Assembly (NCBI GenBank): GCA_019914945.1
Contig: CM034113.1
Coordinates: 620,001 to 684,000, forward strand
Reading direction: 5' to 3'
Length of the DNA stretch: 64,000 nt
Source of the DNA: Typha latifolia
Lineage: Eukaryota; Streptophyta; Magnoliopsida; Poales; Typhaceae
Both the position numbers and the translations under genes were made by a program. The notes beneath the pieces were generated by a model. The model was not told where the DNA came from and did not search any database. It saw only the letters and a list, made by a program, of their open reading frames with translations. How positions within the stretch are numbered: position 1 is the first letter of the stretch; each line of letters opens with the position of its first letter. Shown in pieces: positions 11,848 through 24,200 of this stretch.

Positions 11848-14846
11848 TCATTCATCTTTTTTAAAAGCAGCAGAATGAATAGCAGATGGATACAGAAACT
11901 TCTTGGCTCCCGTTACCTCCAAGATCCTCTTGGTGAGGGGGATATTGCTCAATGGATTGCCTGCTTTTGCAACGTAGAAGGAGCACGAGAACCAGTTGAT
12001 TACCTCAGGGGCAAGGCACATTACCATATGCAATGTCCTATACCAGGATGGCCATGTCACATAGTCTTGACCCCTGCAAGCGCTATCCACGACAATTGTT
12101 GCTAGCCTTTTGGTGTTTCCAATAGGCAGTGGACCTACTTGGATCTGCAATTTGGTCATCCAAACAGTTTTAGATCATTAAGTTAAATTTGATTCATGGC
12201 ATACATGTTTAATATATTCTACATGATGAGTTGATACTAGTGACAGGGGTTTAGAAACATACATCTCTGGCCTCTTCACTAATTCCTACTTCACCACTGT
12301 TTGAAATGAATTTGCCTTTGGTAATCTCTGAAACAACATATCCAGGAAGTACTATTGTAATTTGTATCTCCGAGCCTAACTCTGACCTTATTGTCTCATA
12401 GAATCTGATCATTGCTGCCTTGCTTGCCTAATTAGAAGACCATTAGTGTTAAAGACAAATATTGAGTGCTATATGTTGGAAATTTGTCCCTTACATTGTA
12501 GAAGCTCAGTCTTGCTGCAGGGACTCGTCCTGCTATTGAAGCCGTTGCTATGATGTTTCCCCTGTTCTTTTTAAGGTGTGGAAGGGCATAATAGGTTGGA
12601 TAAACAGCACCCCAGAAATTGACATCCTGAGTAAAATTTGTGGCATAATTCGATGTCCTTGTGGAAAATTAAATTATCCTTTTAATTGTGATTGACAAGC
12701 TAACGTTCATAATTTATCTTTGAAGTATATTAATCTTCAATATTACTAGAAAAGGTAATATGACTTAATTCTCATAATCTTTTGGAAAATATGATTTAAA
12801 AAAACCTAAATCATCAATTAAGTAGATCCTTGCTGTTGTACTCATTGTAGTTCTGGTTTATTTGCCGTAGATTAATAAACTGTTAATAAATAGTAAATTT
12901 ATTGCTGAAAAAGATGTAAATGTAGTAGTTGTCATTTTTTTTCATTTGAGCGTCAACAAGATCTTTTGTTACTCTTAAGAAATGATGTTTTCAAGGTTTA
13001 CATAATTATTTTGAAAATTATGTCAAATTGAAAGTACTTTTAATGTAATCTGTATCAACTTGTATCCTTGGCATACTGCACTTTCTCATGCATCGTATTG
13101 AAAACTTTAATAATGTGTTACCATCACTTTGGTGAACGCAGTGATATTGGTAATATCTTCGAAGAAGCAGCTGGATCCAATGCCTGCATTTGCCACCAGG
13201 TGATTCACTGCAAAAGAAGCTCGTAAATCAAACAAAACCTCACTGGACCTTATGGAAAGCGAGTAAGAGAGGCGTTATACTAACATTGACCAAAGTGAGC
13301 AACTGTTTCCTCAACAACCCGCTTTGACTCGTCAGGGTTGGAAATATCGGCTGGGAGGACAAGGACATCAGGTGCACCGAGGTCTTGAGCAGTCAGGGCA
13401 ACATCATGGAGAGCTTGCTTCCTCCTCGCCACAAGAGCCATGGATGCCCCTCTTCTGGCATATTCATAAGCCAGTTGCTGTGGAAAGCCGGAAATTAAGA
13501 GGAAGCGATGGAAAACAGAGAACTGCGGATGACATACAACTTGCACCTTATTCAGATACATAAATGTACTACATTTTACTGCTCTTGTAGTTTGCAATTG
13601 ATTTGCCTTCATAGTTTTGAGCTTCATGACATTTTGTTAGATTATCCTAAGTGTCAAATTTGCTGGTGGATCATATGGTTATGCAAGTTGCAATGGATGT
13701 GCTTGACTATAATTATGTTTAACCACCCTTTTAAATAAATAATTTTGGATTAGATTAGCAGCATACTAGATGTAAAGGTCTACTGTTTTTCAAACCAGCC
13801 TTCAATCGAAAGACACGTCGAGGCATATGAGGTATGAATTGTACTGTTTCTCATGATACCCATCTTGTTTCTTTCCATTTAACTTCCTCTGTGATGTTCA
13901 TTTTTGAATGTATCATAGAGGATGGGTGGTAACGAAGCTGGTGCAGAGTTCTTCTAGGCCTGTAGCCATTTCAAGGTAAACTCTTATGCTTAAGTTTCCC
14001 TTTTGTTCATTACAATGCCTGAACTTCTATAGTCCTCCCTCTTTCTGTGAGGATCCGAGGTAATGTTCCTGAACTTCTTTCATGATCACTAGGAATATCT
14101 CTCAAATATGAGGTCTTAATCAGAAATATGAAAACTATATAGAAAAAAGGGGTCGGATTAAAAGAGCTTGAAGCTTTGGTGTCGAACACAAAATCACAAA
14201 AATATAGGCGTTATTTGAAAATTTTCTTAAATTGTGAAAATAAGTTTACAAGCTAGAACATAAAGTAGGCCTAAGATGGATGTTTCGATCTCAGTAGGAT
14301 AGCAACTCTCAACAGAAGAAACTTGATCTTCTCAACTATATGGAATCTCCCCGTCCTCTTTATGGCTTAGATGGAAAATGCCAGCTTACCATTTTATGTT
14401 TAACATCTCTTGTATTGTTTCCTCTTTACATAAGTGGAACATTTCCAGATCAACTAAAATTGATCGTGTGACAAGCATGTAAAATTTTCTTAATGAAAAG
14501 AAAAGATCAAACAGAAACTAAGGAAAGCTGTAACATAAAGCTAATGCTCAACTATTACCAAGTGTGACAACAAAATAGATTAAAAGAGTGAAATATAGAT
14601 AATGAATAGAGACTAGAGAGAGCTATATATATATATATATAGGTTATACTATCAACTGACCTCTCCGATGCCTGAGGAGGCACCGGTTATAAGGACCACC
14701 TTCCCTGCCATGTCCTCTTTTCTGAAGGGCTTCACAAACCCTCTGCGAATCATCCTCCAAACAAGGGAGATTGGGAAGTAGACTGCCAAGAACACGGCAA
14801 TGGTGATGTGCAGCACCACACTTGCTAACCCATTCACCAAATCCAT
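11848..14846 (-). CDS. HSD: Steroleosin-like 11-beta-hydroxysteroid dehydrogenase (SDR family)
   Basis: An NADP-dependent short-chain reductase of the plant steroleosin/11-beta-HSD-like group, which sits in oil-body or ER membranes through an N-terminal hydrophobic anchor and acts on sterol-type substrates. Six exons on the minus strand: 14661-14846, 13285-13477, 13122-13207, 12495-12626, 12263-12427 and 11848-12144, giving 352 residues. Residues 8-32 form the membrane anchor. TGASSGIG at 54-61 is the nucleotide-binding loop, and ARRK at 79-82 fits NADP preference. NAG is at 133-135 (VANAG instead of the classic NNAG). Ser185, Tyr198 and Lys202 form the catalytic set (ATASIAG, YNASK). The C-terminal IQVGPLPIGNT, YVTWPSWYRT and LTKRILEVTGAKKFLYPS blocks are typical of the group. 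The start ATG opens MDLVNG, like other family members. All introns are GT-AG. The true substrate cannot be read from sequence. Confidence 0.92.
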
Positions 14847-14986
14847 CACACACACACACACAGAGAGAGGCACAGAAGAGAAAAAGATAAGAGAAGAGAG
14901 TTAGATATGGGAGTAAACGTTTGTGACAAAAGGAGAGACCTTTTTATCGAGTAGCGTGGAGGGCGTTTTACATGTAATGCAATAGA

Positions 14987-15007
14987 GGGGGGAGGGGGGG
15001 GGGGGGG
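14987..15007 (+). repeat. Poly-G tract (G6-A-G14) upstream of the reductase gene
   Basis: Twenty G residues interrupted by one A lie about 140-160 bp upstream of the reductase ATG, and read as poly-C on its coding strand. CA/GA repeats lie between the tract and the ATG (14849-14870). The run could form a G-quadruplex and is also error-prone in assembly. Confidence 0.85.
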
Positions 15008-17631
15008 CCCCAGTTGGCAAATAGCTTTGGGACTGCCTTTTCTTTTCTTAATCAGAATTACCATCTCAATTTTTAGAACATTACACTTTATTGGTGAAAT
15101 CATTTAGGAATTAAACTTGACCTGACATTCAAAACTATGAGAAAGAAAAATATTAATTTTACAAATATTACATGAACGAATGGAAAAATGCTGGTCCATT
15201 GTCCTCCTCTAATTTACACTTTTGGTCAAATAGTAAGGCTTTAAATTAAAACTAAGATTAATAGATCATTTCAAACTTAGATGTCAATTGTCATCTTAAT
15301 TTTAATGAATGCCTCAAACTGATCGATTACACCGAGAAAGAGAGTACAAACGATAGAATCATATGGTGGAATTAATTAATCTAAATTTGATATGAATCTT
15401 AAATACCCAACCTTGGAATTTATATTCTCAAATCAGTCACACCAATGGTGCCCCAGTGGGATTGGCTTGCATGTCTCCTACTTGGAAATTAGTAATGCCA
15501 AACATTGTAGTTAGTAGCACGAAAGGGTGATGAACCCATGGACGGTTGGTAGTTGCAACTAAATAATATTTGGAGTGATCCATCTCATCTCAGCTGCCTT
15601 GAAAGCAATTTCTTGATGCATTTAGTGGATGTTTTTTGAGTGCACTACATGTCCTTACATCTTGACTTAACTTAATCTATGATTAGTATCTATACTCGCT
15701 ATCTAACTTAGTAATTTAGGATTTCATAAAAAAGATTTAAAAAAAGGAAAAGTAAATGGGTTGGAATATAAACCACTGATGTTTCTCAAACGAGTTACAC
15801 GAGTTATATGTATTATTTTGATATAAGTAAATTAGTTAGTCGCAGACGAGTTACGACGGTGTTAAATTAGTTGGCAGATCATGTTATAAATATTGCTGGC
15901 AGGTTATATAAATGGATTAAATTTTGAAATATATAAATATGATCTTTTTAATAACTGGTTAGATGGCTCAACCCGTTTATAATGCAAGAAGTAACTCACA
16001 TATTGTCTTATAACTAATTAATTGAAAAGATTAAGTGGCAAACATTAATAATATATATCATGTCTTTGTCTATCTTTATTAGGCTCTTATATACTACATA
16101 TGGACAGATAATTAATAAAAAAAATTGATGATCTATATGTTAATAGATCGATAATGTATACGATATCTTAATTCTCTCACTTTTAATATATCCATATATA
16201 TCGATAAATGATTAAAAGACTACGCCTCACTAGAATAAATAATAGAAAATAAAAAAAGAATTAGATAAGGTTTGGATGATTAGTCAAAACATTGCTTATC
16301 ACTCCCTAATATTATTAGATAAGAAAGAAGACCTTATGGATGGTATTAGATAGGAAGACATATTTTGCCATTAATTACTCTCATTATAGAAACTCTCACA
16401 TTAAAAAATAGAGAGCTACACCATTCATTATCATGTTAACATACATCAATTATTTCCTCTTAAGGGGCCCAATGATCGAAGGTTTATCCCTAAGATGATA
16501 TTGACGAGTTTAGGAGTTCAACATGTACCAAAGAAATGATACATAAGAAGATGATCTTAGTATAATTATTCATAAAACAAACCATAGTAAGTATAGTATA
16601 GTATGTATGTAAATATAAGCAAATAGAAGTAAAATGACAATTATACCTATACTTTATTTTTAGACTCTTCTATTTTGTTAAATTATACAATGATATTTTT
16701 GCCATTTTGAAAAGATAAATATTCTTGGAAATATTTTTTTTAATTATTTAAGATCCCGAAGGCTAGATATAGATTGCATAAATGACCGACATTTTTCTAG
16801 ATACAAAGATACTTAGGCCTCACCAAGTTTTAGTCAATATACTAAGTCGCATAGTCTAGGCTCCATGTATGGAGTCGTTGCACTACCGAGCTGATTTTCT
16901 AAGCAAATCGTACAGTCGAGCTATTAACAAAGTAAAGTTGTTGATCCAAGCCATTAAACCTCTAAATCACTAAATATTTTTTTCTATAATAATTATTTGT
17001 GATTGGAGCTGAGCCAATAACTTTCTGAGCACTTAGAGCTGCAAGGCAGCACCCTAAAAGACTAGAGAAAAAGAGAGCGTTCCTGCGGGTGTGGCGAGGA
17101 TCGTCTACGGCCCGCCCAGCGGTGGAATTTGCTACAGTTGGGGTACTTTTCAGCCTCTGATTGGTTATCAATAGCATCTTATTTTCTTCAACATTTACTC
17201 CCCTCCACTTCCGAATATTTTTCTTAAAGAATTTTGCATATAACACCCTACAGTTAAAAAGAATTTAAACCGTCTTTTTTGTACTATATGCCTTTCGCTC
17301 ATTCTACTAAAAGGGAGGGCCCAAATAACGAATTAGAATAAACGTAGGGTGTTATATCAAAAATTTCCATATCACAGACTCTTTTTGCATATACACCCCT
17401 CAAAAATTCCTTTTTTTTTCCCATATACCCCCTCCCTCAACAGGAATTATTTAGGAACGAGATTAAGAAAGTTAAGAGAAAAGTTTCAATATTATTTTCT
17501 CATGAACTGGCTCTAAAAATAGAGAGCTAGTTTAATATCTACAAAAGATCTTTGACAAAAAGGACCTTTCTGAAACCAAAACTAAAATTATTATAACCTA
17601 TAACTTAAAATATTTTTACTCATCCTTTCCC
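15008..17631. other. Gene-free AT-rich intergenic stretch with one small inverted repeat
   Basis: No coding region is supported. The inverted pair 'gcatataacaccctac' (17236-17251) and 'gtagggtgttatatc' (17344-17358) brackets about 90 bp, as in a small MITE-like or hairpin element. A GC-richer island at 17040-17160 has no recognisable coding content. Confidence 0.5.
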
Positions 17632-18321
17632 TCAGCTACAGCAAATTAGCATCCTTGCTTCTAGCCTCCTCTGCATGTTAACTTTTGCAATAAAGTCCTC
17701 AATTCTTCTGTTCAACTCTTCTGCAGGCAATCCTCTCTCTTCTTCTTCTTCTTCTTCTTCTTCTTCTTCTTCTTCTTCTTCTTCTTCTTCTTCTTCTTCT
17801 TCTTCTACTTCTTCTTCTTCTTCCTCCTCTTGCATCTCTTCAACAACGGACTCTACCTCATTCTCTATACTCTCTTCATCATCCAAAGGTCGTTGCTCCA
17901 TGATCACACTGACCATCTCCTCTTCATCATCCAAAGGTCGTTGCTCCATGATCACACTGACCATCTCCTCTTTATTCTCCTCGCCATTGGCCACCACTAC
18001 TCCTTGCAGGCTTCTGCTCCTCGCAATGTACTCTTCATACATGTCGGGCTCTTTGGCAGACCTTGCGAGCTTCGACTCGCCGACGAGGAAGACGACGATG
18101 ACGTTTGACACAATGAACAAGCATTTCGGCGCGAAAACGGCTGACGCAATGCTAGGGAGAGACACCAAGAAGAAGGACTTCAAAGAGGAGAGCCAAATCG
18201 GGCTTGAGAGGAGGAGAACAAGCATTGCAGCTTTAGAAGAGTAGTCCATGAGGCTTGAGAGCAACTGGGTCTTTCCATATCTCTTCATGGCTTGAAGCTT
18301 CTCCATCTGAACCGCATCCAT
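17632..18321 (-). CDS. DUF4408/DUF761 protein with long poly-Glu tract
   Basis: A plant-specific protein of unknown biochemical role, single exon, 229 residues, start MDAVQMEKLQ. Residues 31-83 are strongly hydrophobic and end in VSNVIVVFLVGESKL, typical of the DUF4408 N-terminal domain, so membrane association is likely. The last ~30 residues (LPAEELNRRIEDFIAKVNMQ, then RRLEARML) match the DUF761 tail found in the same plant proteins. Between them lies a disordered acidic region with a perfect duplication of EEMVSVIMEQRPLDDE followed by a run of about 30 Glu broken by one Val. Members are often stress- or pathogen-responsive, but nothing here shows that for this gene. The acidic run is much longer than I would expect for the family. 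Confidence 0.85.
   Translation of the reverse strand: MDAVQMEKLQAMKRYGKTQLLSSLMDYSSKAAMLVLLLSSPIWLSSLKSFFLVSLPSIASAVFAPKCLFIVSNVIVVFLVGESKLARSAKEPDMYEEYIARSRSLQGVVVANGEENKEEMVSVIMEQRPLDDEEEMVSVIMEQRPLDDEESIENEVESVVEEMQEEEEEEEVEEEEEEEEEEEEEEEEEEEEEEERGLPAEELNRRIEDFIAKVNMQRRLEARMLICCS
17737..17829 (+). repeat. (TTC)n microsatellite encoding the poly-Glu tract
   Basis: About 30 TTC units (GAA on the coding strand) inside the DUF4408/DUF761 gene, with one 'tac' interruption that gives the single Val. In-frame length changes would be expected between individuals. Confidence 0.95.
17873..17968 (+). repeat. Perfect 48-bp tandem duplication inside the DUF4408/DUF761 gene
   Basis: Units 17873-17920 and 17921-17968 are identical base for base and keep the reading frame, duplicating 16 residues. 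The lack of divergence points to a recent event or an assembly artefact. Confidence 0.95.
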
Positions 18322-21300
18322 ATCTTAGAAATCTTTGGTCAGTAGAAGAGGAAGTAGTACACATGAGAGTGATGAACTTGAGAGCAATGCAAGATGAGGG
18401 TTTTATAGAGAATGGAGAGAAGTCTCCTTTTGGATGCTTTCAATCACATGCTTGCCTTTGATCCTCTAAATTATTGTTGGATTCTCTTTACTTTCTAAGG
18501 CTTTCTTTTGATAAAATAATAATAAATAAAAAAGAAGCCATAAAAAGGTGATTGGTTCCTAATTGGATTCTATTTGCAATTAAAATATTAAAAAAACTCC
18601 TTATATTTAATAAATAAATTCCTAAATCCTAGAGGTGAATCTAACACACGAAACCTGTCCTTGTACTCGTCAAGTTCGCATTGGCCCAATCTTTTGAACT
18701 CTTTTGAGTGAATCTAGCCTACAAGGGATTTAAACACACATAATTATCTACAATTGCCTTCCTTTTTTTTTTGGGTGCAAATTAAAGGTAGGGGAAAATC
18801 TTGGTCTTTTGATGGATACCTAACTATGAAGCTTTTTACATATAAATAAAACTTTTGCATCATTGAACTTATGGTGCTACGTGTATGGTGAAAAATAAAA
18901 TGCATAGAGAATAAAAACACAGAGAGAAAAGGGAGGGAGAAGAAAAACCCAAATCATATTTTGTTGTATTAATGAACAAATTTTTATATTATTTGACCTA
19001 AAAACTTAAGTAATTGAATAACGATGGGTATTATGTGTCTACCGGTGTATATATTTAAAAACCTAATAAGCTAATTAATTTGCTAAAAAGAATAAGAATA
19101 TTGAATGATAAAGAGTCGTATGTGTGGTAAATCAAATTTAGTTATACTTTACTTTGCAAAATGAATCTAATATAATTATATATCATCGGATTATTATTTT
19201 TATCGCGAGAAGCAAAAAAATCATATTATCTCGGTTAAATAGATGCTATTGTCGTTCGGATTCAAAAATACTCGCATAATAATAAGTCTCTTTGATCAAC
19301 CGAGCACTATTCCATTAGCATAACTAGATTACTATTATTGTATGTATAGATTTCTTATTTGATCGATAATTCTGCAAAAGCAAAATAAAAAAAAAGTAAG
19401 TGATATTGCAAATCGAAAATTATATTATTTTTTTTCGCACAAATGATCTAAAAATATAACCCTAAAACCATTTTCTATTCTTTAAAAAAAAAAAAAACCG
19501 AGCCTTAGGGAGTAAGGAAACATGGGGATATATATGGGTCCAAGGCCAGAGGCTAACTTTGTTCTCTCTCTACTCTTCTAAAAGTCAACAAGAATATTGT
19601 GGTATATATGGACACAATCATGTTACATTCCACTCGAGTCAACATCACTAGCCTGCTAATAATTAATTTTTGTGATTAAGAGTTAATAGGAAATCATTAA
19701 TCTTTGTTTTAGTCTTCCATGAGTGACACATGGAAGTGATTCCATTAGAGTGTGTCAACTTTTTTTAGGTGGTAAAAAAGCTAAGCATTCATCTTTATGG
19801 CAAAGGGAATGTGATGGTCATGACTCATGAGGTGGAAGTGTCTTCTAGTATCTTACAACATTTATTAACTATTAAGTTTCTCTCAATCCCTTTGCCTTTC
19901 CTTTTCTTGGCATCATACTTATTAAAGCAATGTCATTGCCTTTTCTCATATTATCTATCAGCTTGGGAATTTTTAAGTTATGACTTTTTTTCTTTAATTC
20001 AATTCATAACAATATTATTAGTATTAAGGGAAAAAAATATAGGGATAATTACAATTTAAAGTTTTGCCTAACTACATAGAGGTAATATGAATTCTCCTCT
20101 TACTATTATTATTATTATGGATTGATCATGATAGTCCATTCTATAGAACTTAAATTGTTAAATTGTTCATTCTCTATATAATTTAAGTTTTTTTTGAATA
20201 ATTTGTAAGTTAACATGGTACTACAGTAGGAGGTTCTTGTTGACGTGGAAGTGAGATTTGTTTGAGAAATCCAAAAGTACATAATTTTTTGTTAGTTGAA
20301 TGGTTTTTATCCACTAATTAATTCACTTATCCCTTCTTGTGGTCCACTATCCTAGACTTTATCGATTAAAGTTGCGTGTAGTTTATATATATATATATAT
20401 AAATTTTATTCAACTAAGGAATCCCTACGTATCCGTAATGGGTATGATATCGCATTTGATGAGTTACCTAAGAGGGAGGAAGCTCAATAATCACTCGTGT
20501 GTGGAGATCTAAGATGTGGAGGTAATTATTTTCGTTTAAAGAGTTAGTGTTGATTGATATTCTATCTACCATGTCGACACGTAAATCTCCAATCCTGATA
20601 AAAAAATATTATATCGGACAATTATCAGTTCTGTCAGGTATATCTATTTCCTATTTTCATTCAATGAGACTACAAAGGCGAGGTTGGGTTCGACCCGAAT
20701 TAGAGCAAGAGTGTAAAATTCTAAAACTCTATTATAGATTCTACTTGACATTCTTCCCTTCGAGACTAAGTATGTAGGCCAATGTGAATCTACAAACAAT
20801 ACATGGGCGGCAATACAATGAGTCAAGAACAGTGGTTAACCCAAAAAGTCTTTCTGGGTCCGAGGAAAAAAGATTGGAATATGAGAGTAGGAGGAGATTG
20901 ATGGCAACTCACAACTTCTATCAGAAGAGAAGTAGTAGTTGAAAGACAAAGAGTATCTCCATGAAAGTGCTATTTAACAAGAGTATTCTCCGACAAGAGT
21001 GGAGCCATGAGTTATTCCTTTGGTTGGAATGCCAATTTCTTATATAGGAAGAAAGAGGAGTGCATACATTTGTTAATGTTGAGTATCGCATGTGAGAGAA
21101 TAATACCCTATAGAAAAAAGTAAGAGTAGAAGCGAGAAGAGTTTAGTTTGATTCTATAGCCCTCGCCTAATGGCATAAACTTAGGGATGCTTATGGATCG
21201 GGTCGGGCCAAAATAAAACTGAGCTCGGACTTGGACAAATCCTAGCCCAGTCCATTCCTGGATTAGTACTTGATCGAATTCATGTTTTTCGACTCATTAT

Positions 21301-21576
21301 TATATTTTGTAGAGTGTTTGTAAACATATAGCAATGTATACTTCTCGTCGTATATATCTCATAATACAATACTTTAATTAAACACCTATTCATAAGTTTA
21401 ATTGGGGCACAATTAAGTTCACACTTTTCTCGGGAAGAAGAAAAGAAGAAGAGTGTAACTTCAATTCAGAATGCAAAAAATGCTTCTAAACTGCAGTCTA
21501 ATTTACATCACAAAACTTTGAACTATGATCACTTCAAAGAACAATCTTTATCCCTCATAAACCCCATTTTATTAGA
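18322..21576. other. Gene-free intergenic stretch, probable transposon debris
   Basis: AT-rich. A short TA run lies near 20385-20400. From about 20410 to 21300 the composition is more even and reads like degraded retrotransposon sequence, with a GGCC-rich patch (gggtcgggcc) near 21200. No intact open frame or terminal repeat could be defined. Confidence 0.4.
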
Positions 21577-22797
21577 TCATCCAAGCACCTTCTTATAGAA
21601 GCCAAAGGAGACAAACTTCTTGATCTTATCCTTGTCTTTAGGAGAAGCAGTGGAAGAGGGGGTGGGTTTGATAGCTTCTCTTTTAGCCCCATGATTCATT
21701 AGCTTTTCCCTAACAAACTTGTCATATATGAAGGCAGCACCCTTGAACTGTGGAAGCACCATCCAGGCCATCAGCACAAGTTTCAGATCATACCATATGG
21801 GAATCCTGAAATAATAGAGATGACATTACATTACATGAATCATAAGTTCCAAGAAATTTTATTGGTCGAGACCGTATAAACGGTTTCAGTGGATTTCTAA
21901 TAACCCTAGTCGTAAGTGTTTATTTTGTTTTGTTTCAAGGGAACGTATCTAGGTTTTTGAAATAATGTTTCCATTCTACCTATTGATGTAATCATCTGTA
22001 TGCTTGATGCTGAATAAAGTTTCTACTCTATTTTTTAAATAATAAAATAGATATTCAAAATCATGCATTTTAATTTGGGCATAGTCGCAATCATATCCTA
22101 GAAGAAGTATAACAATAATTATAAGATTTGAGCGGATACGATCAAAACCGTTCAATACATACAATCGATATATTAATTTTAAAATTCTCTCAATTTAACC
22201 TGAATAATACCAATTAGACAAGATAATATGGAAAACAGAATATTGCATATAAAAGAAAAGGAGAAAAAAAACATATAAGTTTCATATTGAAAATAGCTAG
22301 AAAACAAAGTCACTAAAAACATAGGATTATTATATGCAAATGCCCAATAAATTTACCAGCAGATGAGTGATTCAAGAGCCATCTCCAGGAGAGTAATGAA
22401 GGAGTACAAGATCCAGTAAGCTAGCCACTGCTCGTCGTCGAGCTTCGACGGGCTCTCGATTGCTTGAATTGAAGCATATCTAAATCCAAATCAATCAAAA
22501 TTCCAATCACATTCCATTCGGTTCATATATGAAGTCTAAAATTACTAAAAACTCCAATCAATTTGATTTTGGAATCAAAATTAACTCACAAAGGGTAGAG
22601 AAGCATGATGCTTGGCCTGCATGATTTGGAAAAACAAAAACCAATAGAATTAGCATCAAATTAAAGAGCTAGAAACTGAATTGAAGTTGAATTTGAATTT
22701 GAATTTGAATTGAATTGAATTGAACAAGAGAGAGAGAGAGAGAGAGATACCCAGCTATGGAGTGGAGATGAGTGAGGATTGTCCAAAATTGACCCAT
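21577..22797 (-). CDS. HVA22: HVA22-like protein (TB2/DP1 family)
   Basis: HVA22 proteins are reticulon-like ER membrane proteins of the TB2/DP1/REEP family. In plants many are induced by abscisic acid and drought and act in ER shaping and vesicle traffic. Four exons on the minus strand: 22751-22797, 22590-22616, 22357-22479 and 21577-21805, giving 141 residues from MGQFWTILTHLHSIAG. Exon 2 is only 27 bp. The signature runs PSIMLLYPLYASIQAIESPS, KLDDEQWLAYWILYSF, ESLICWIPIWYDLKLVLMAW, then VLPQFKGAAFIYDKFVRE. The tail after about residue 110 is short, Lys-rich and variable. Two long hydrophobic hairpins are expected. The promoter carries two G-box/ABRE sites (separate entry). The start matches the family N-terminus exactly in position. 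Confidence 0.94.
22686..22748 (+). repeat. (GAATTT)n and (AG)n repeats in HVA22 intron 1
   Basis: About three GAATTT units and several GAATT units are followed by an AG run ending three bases before the 5' splice site of exon 1. Confidence 0.85.
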
Positions 22798-22965
22798 TTC
22801 TGTAGCCTTTTGAGAAGAGTTTCTAATAAATTTCTAATTGAGAGGTTTTGAAGTCTTTAAGGGGAAGAGAGAGAGAGAGAGGATATATAATAATAATTAG
22901 ATGGAGGAAGGTGGGTGGTGAGAGGGGAAGACACTTGGCAAGACGCGAGAGGTGTTTGAAATCGA

Positions 22966-23049
22966 CACGTGGCAGATTGATACAGCACCGACCAGATCAG
23001 CTGCGCAGGAAAAAGGCATAGGATGTCGGCAAATCCCAGTAGACACGTG
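22966..23049 (-). promoter_or_regulatory. Two ABRE/G-box elements in the HVA22 promoter
   Basis: CACGTG occurs at 22966-22971 and 23044-23049, about 170 and 250 bp upstream of the HVA22 ATG. On the gene's strand they read GCCACGTGTC and GACACGTGTC, the classic abscisic-acid response element core bound by bZIP factors. A TATATATCC stretch lies near 22883-22892. Paired ABREs fit the known ABA control of barley HVA22, but use here is inferred. Confidence 0.65.
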
Positions 23050-24200
23050 TCGTGATTTGATTGCTGTTGAGTAGCTGAGCTCAGCTTTTTTTCTTTCGTT
23101 TTTTTTAAATTACGCTTTAATTTAAATACAATTGATATTTTAATTATAAAATCATACTTATATGATAAAAGTATATAGCTTGTGACTTAATACATAAGGG
23201 CAAGAATGTTGTTTTAATTTTATATTGATAAAAGATCAATATCTCTAGTGATTGTCTAAGTGTTGTTAACGCGATTAATGGGCATGTGAACAGGGTACGC
23301 ACCCAATGGTGCTTGAATGTAAAAGGTGGATTAATACTTATCTTAGGATTAGAGTCTGTTCTACGAGTCGAGAAAACAATGTAGCGGCTCATAGAATTAC
23401 CACTCAAGTCTGTAAAACCAGAGTCTGGACTGATCCACCAATATATTTAGATTGTAACCCGATCTTAATGAAGTATTAAAAGTCTACGAGCCATTATCAA
23501 AAAATATAAAATAAAAGATCAACCGTTGCACTTTAACCTAGACAACGAGAGTTTAACTAGCTTACGTTAAACTTAAGACTGACTCAAAATTAATCAACTC
23601 AAGCTTAAATCTAACTCTTAGTGGTCTATACTTTGCAAAATCAGATTAAACAAATAACTAAAATTAACATTTTATTTACTATATATGTATACATTATTTA
23701 TACTTATATATAAATCGACAGCCCTAGAGTAAATACATTAGAAAAGGTGGGAAATTAACCTCTGAGCCAAAATCCAAGCAAGATGGCAAGTAATTATGGA
23801 CAATTAATTATTTCTATGAAAACAACAAATCCAACAGTTTACTTAAGGGTATGGTTAGAATCACTTCTAGATAGAATTTAATTAATTTTATAACAAGTGT
23901 ATAGGAATTCTTTTCATAACTTTCCTCTTTCCTATTTTACCATGGGCTTCAATAAATTTGTAACAAAATAAAGATTAGTTTTGAGACTCGAAAAAGTTAA
24001 CTCATTTGACAACCAAATTCGGTCTCAAAATCATTATATTTCATTAGATACACTGAAATCTATAATAAATGTTTTTCCTAAGAGATCATAAAATTGATTG
24101 CAATAAGATTCTCTCTATCTCATTCTCTAAGCCTGCAAAGGGAGAGCCATTAGGCAAACCTAAGCAAAGAAACCAAGAAAAATTCTCTCATTGTTGAGAG
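23050..24200. other. AT-rich intergenic stretch
   Basis: Distal HVA22 upstream sequence. I see no gene, terminal repeat or clear motif in it. Confidence 0.4.

Noticed and set aside
17675..18244. Plus-strand poly-Ser frame
   Set aside because: Antisense reading of the GAA repeat in the DUF4408/DUF761 gene.
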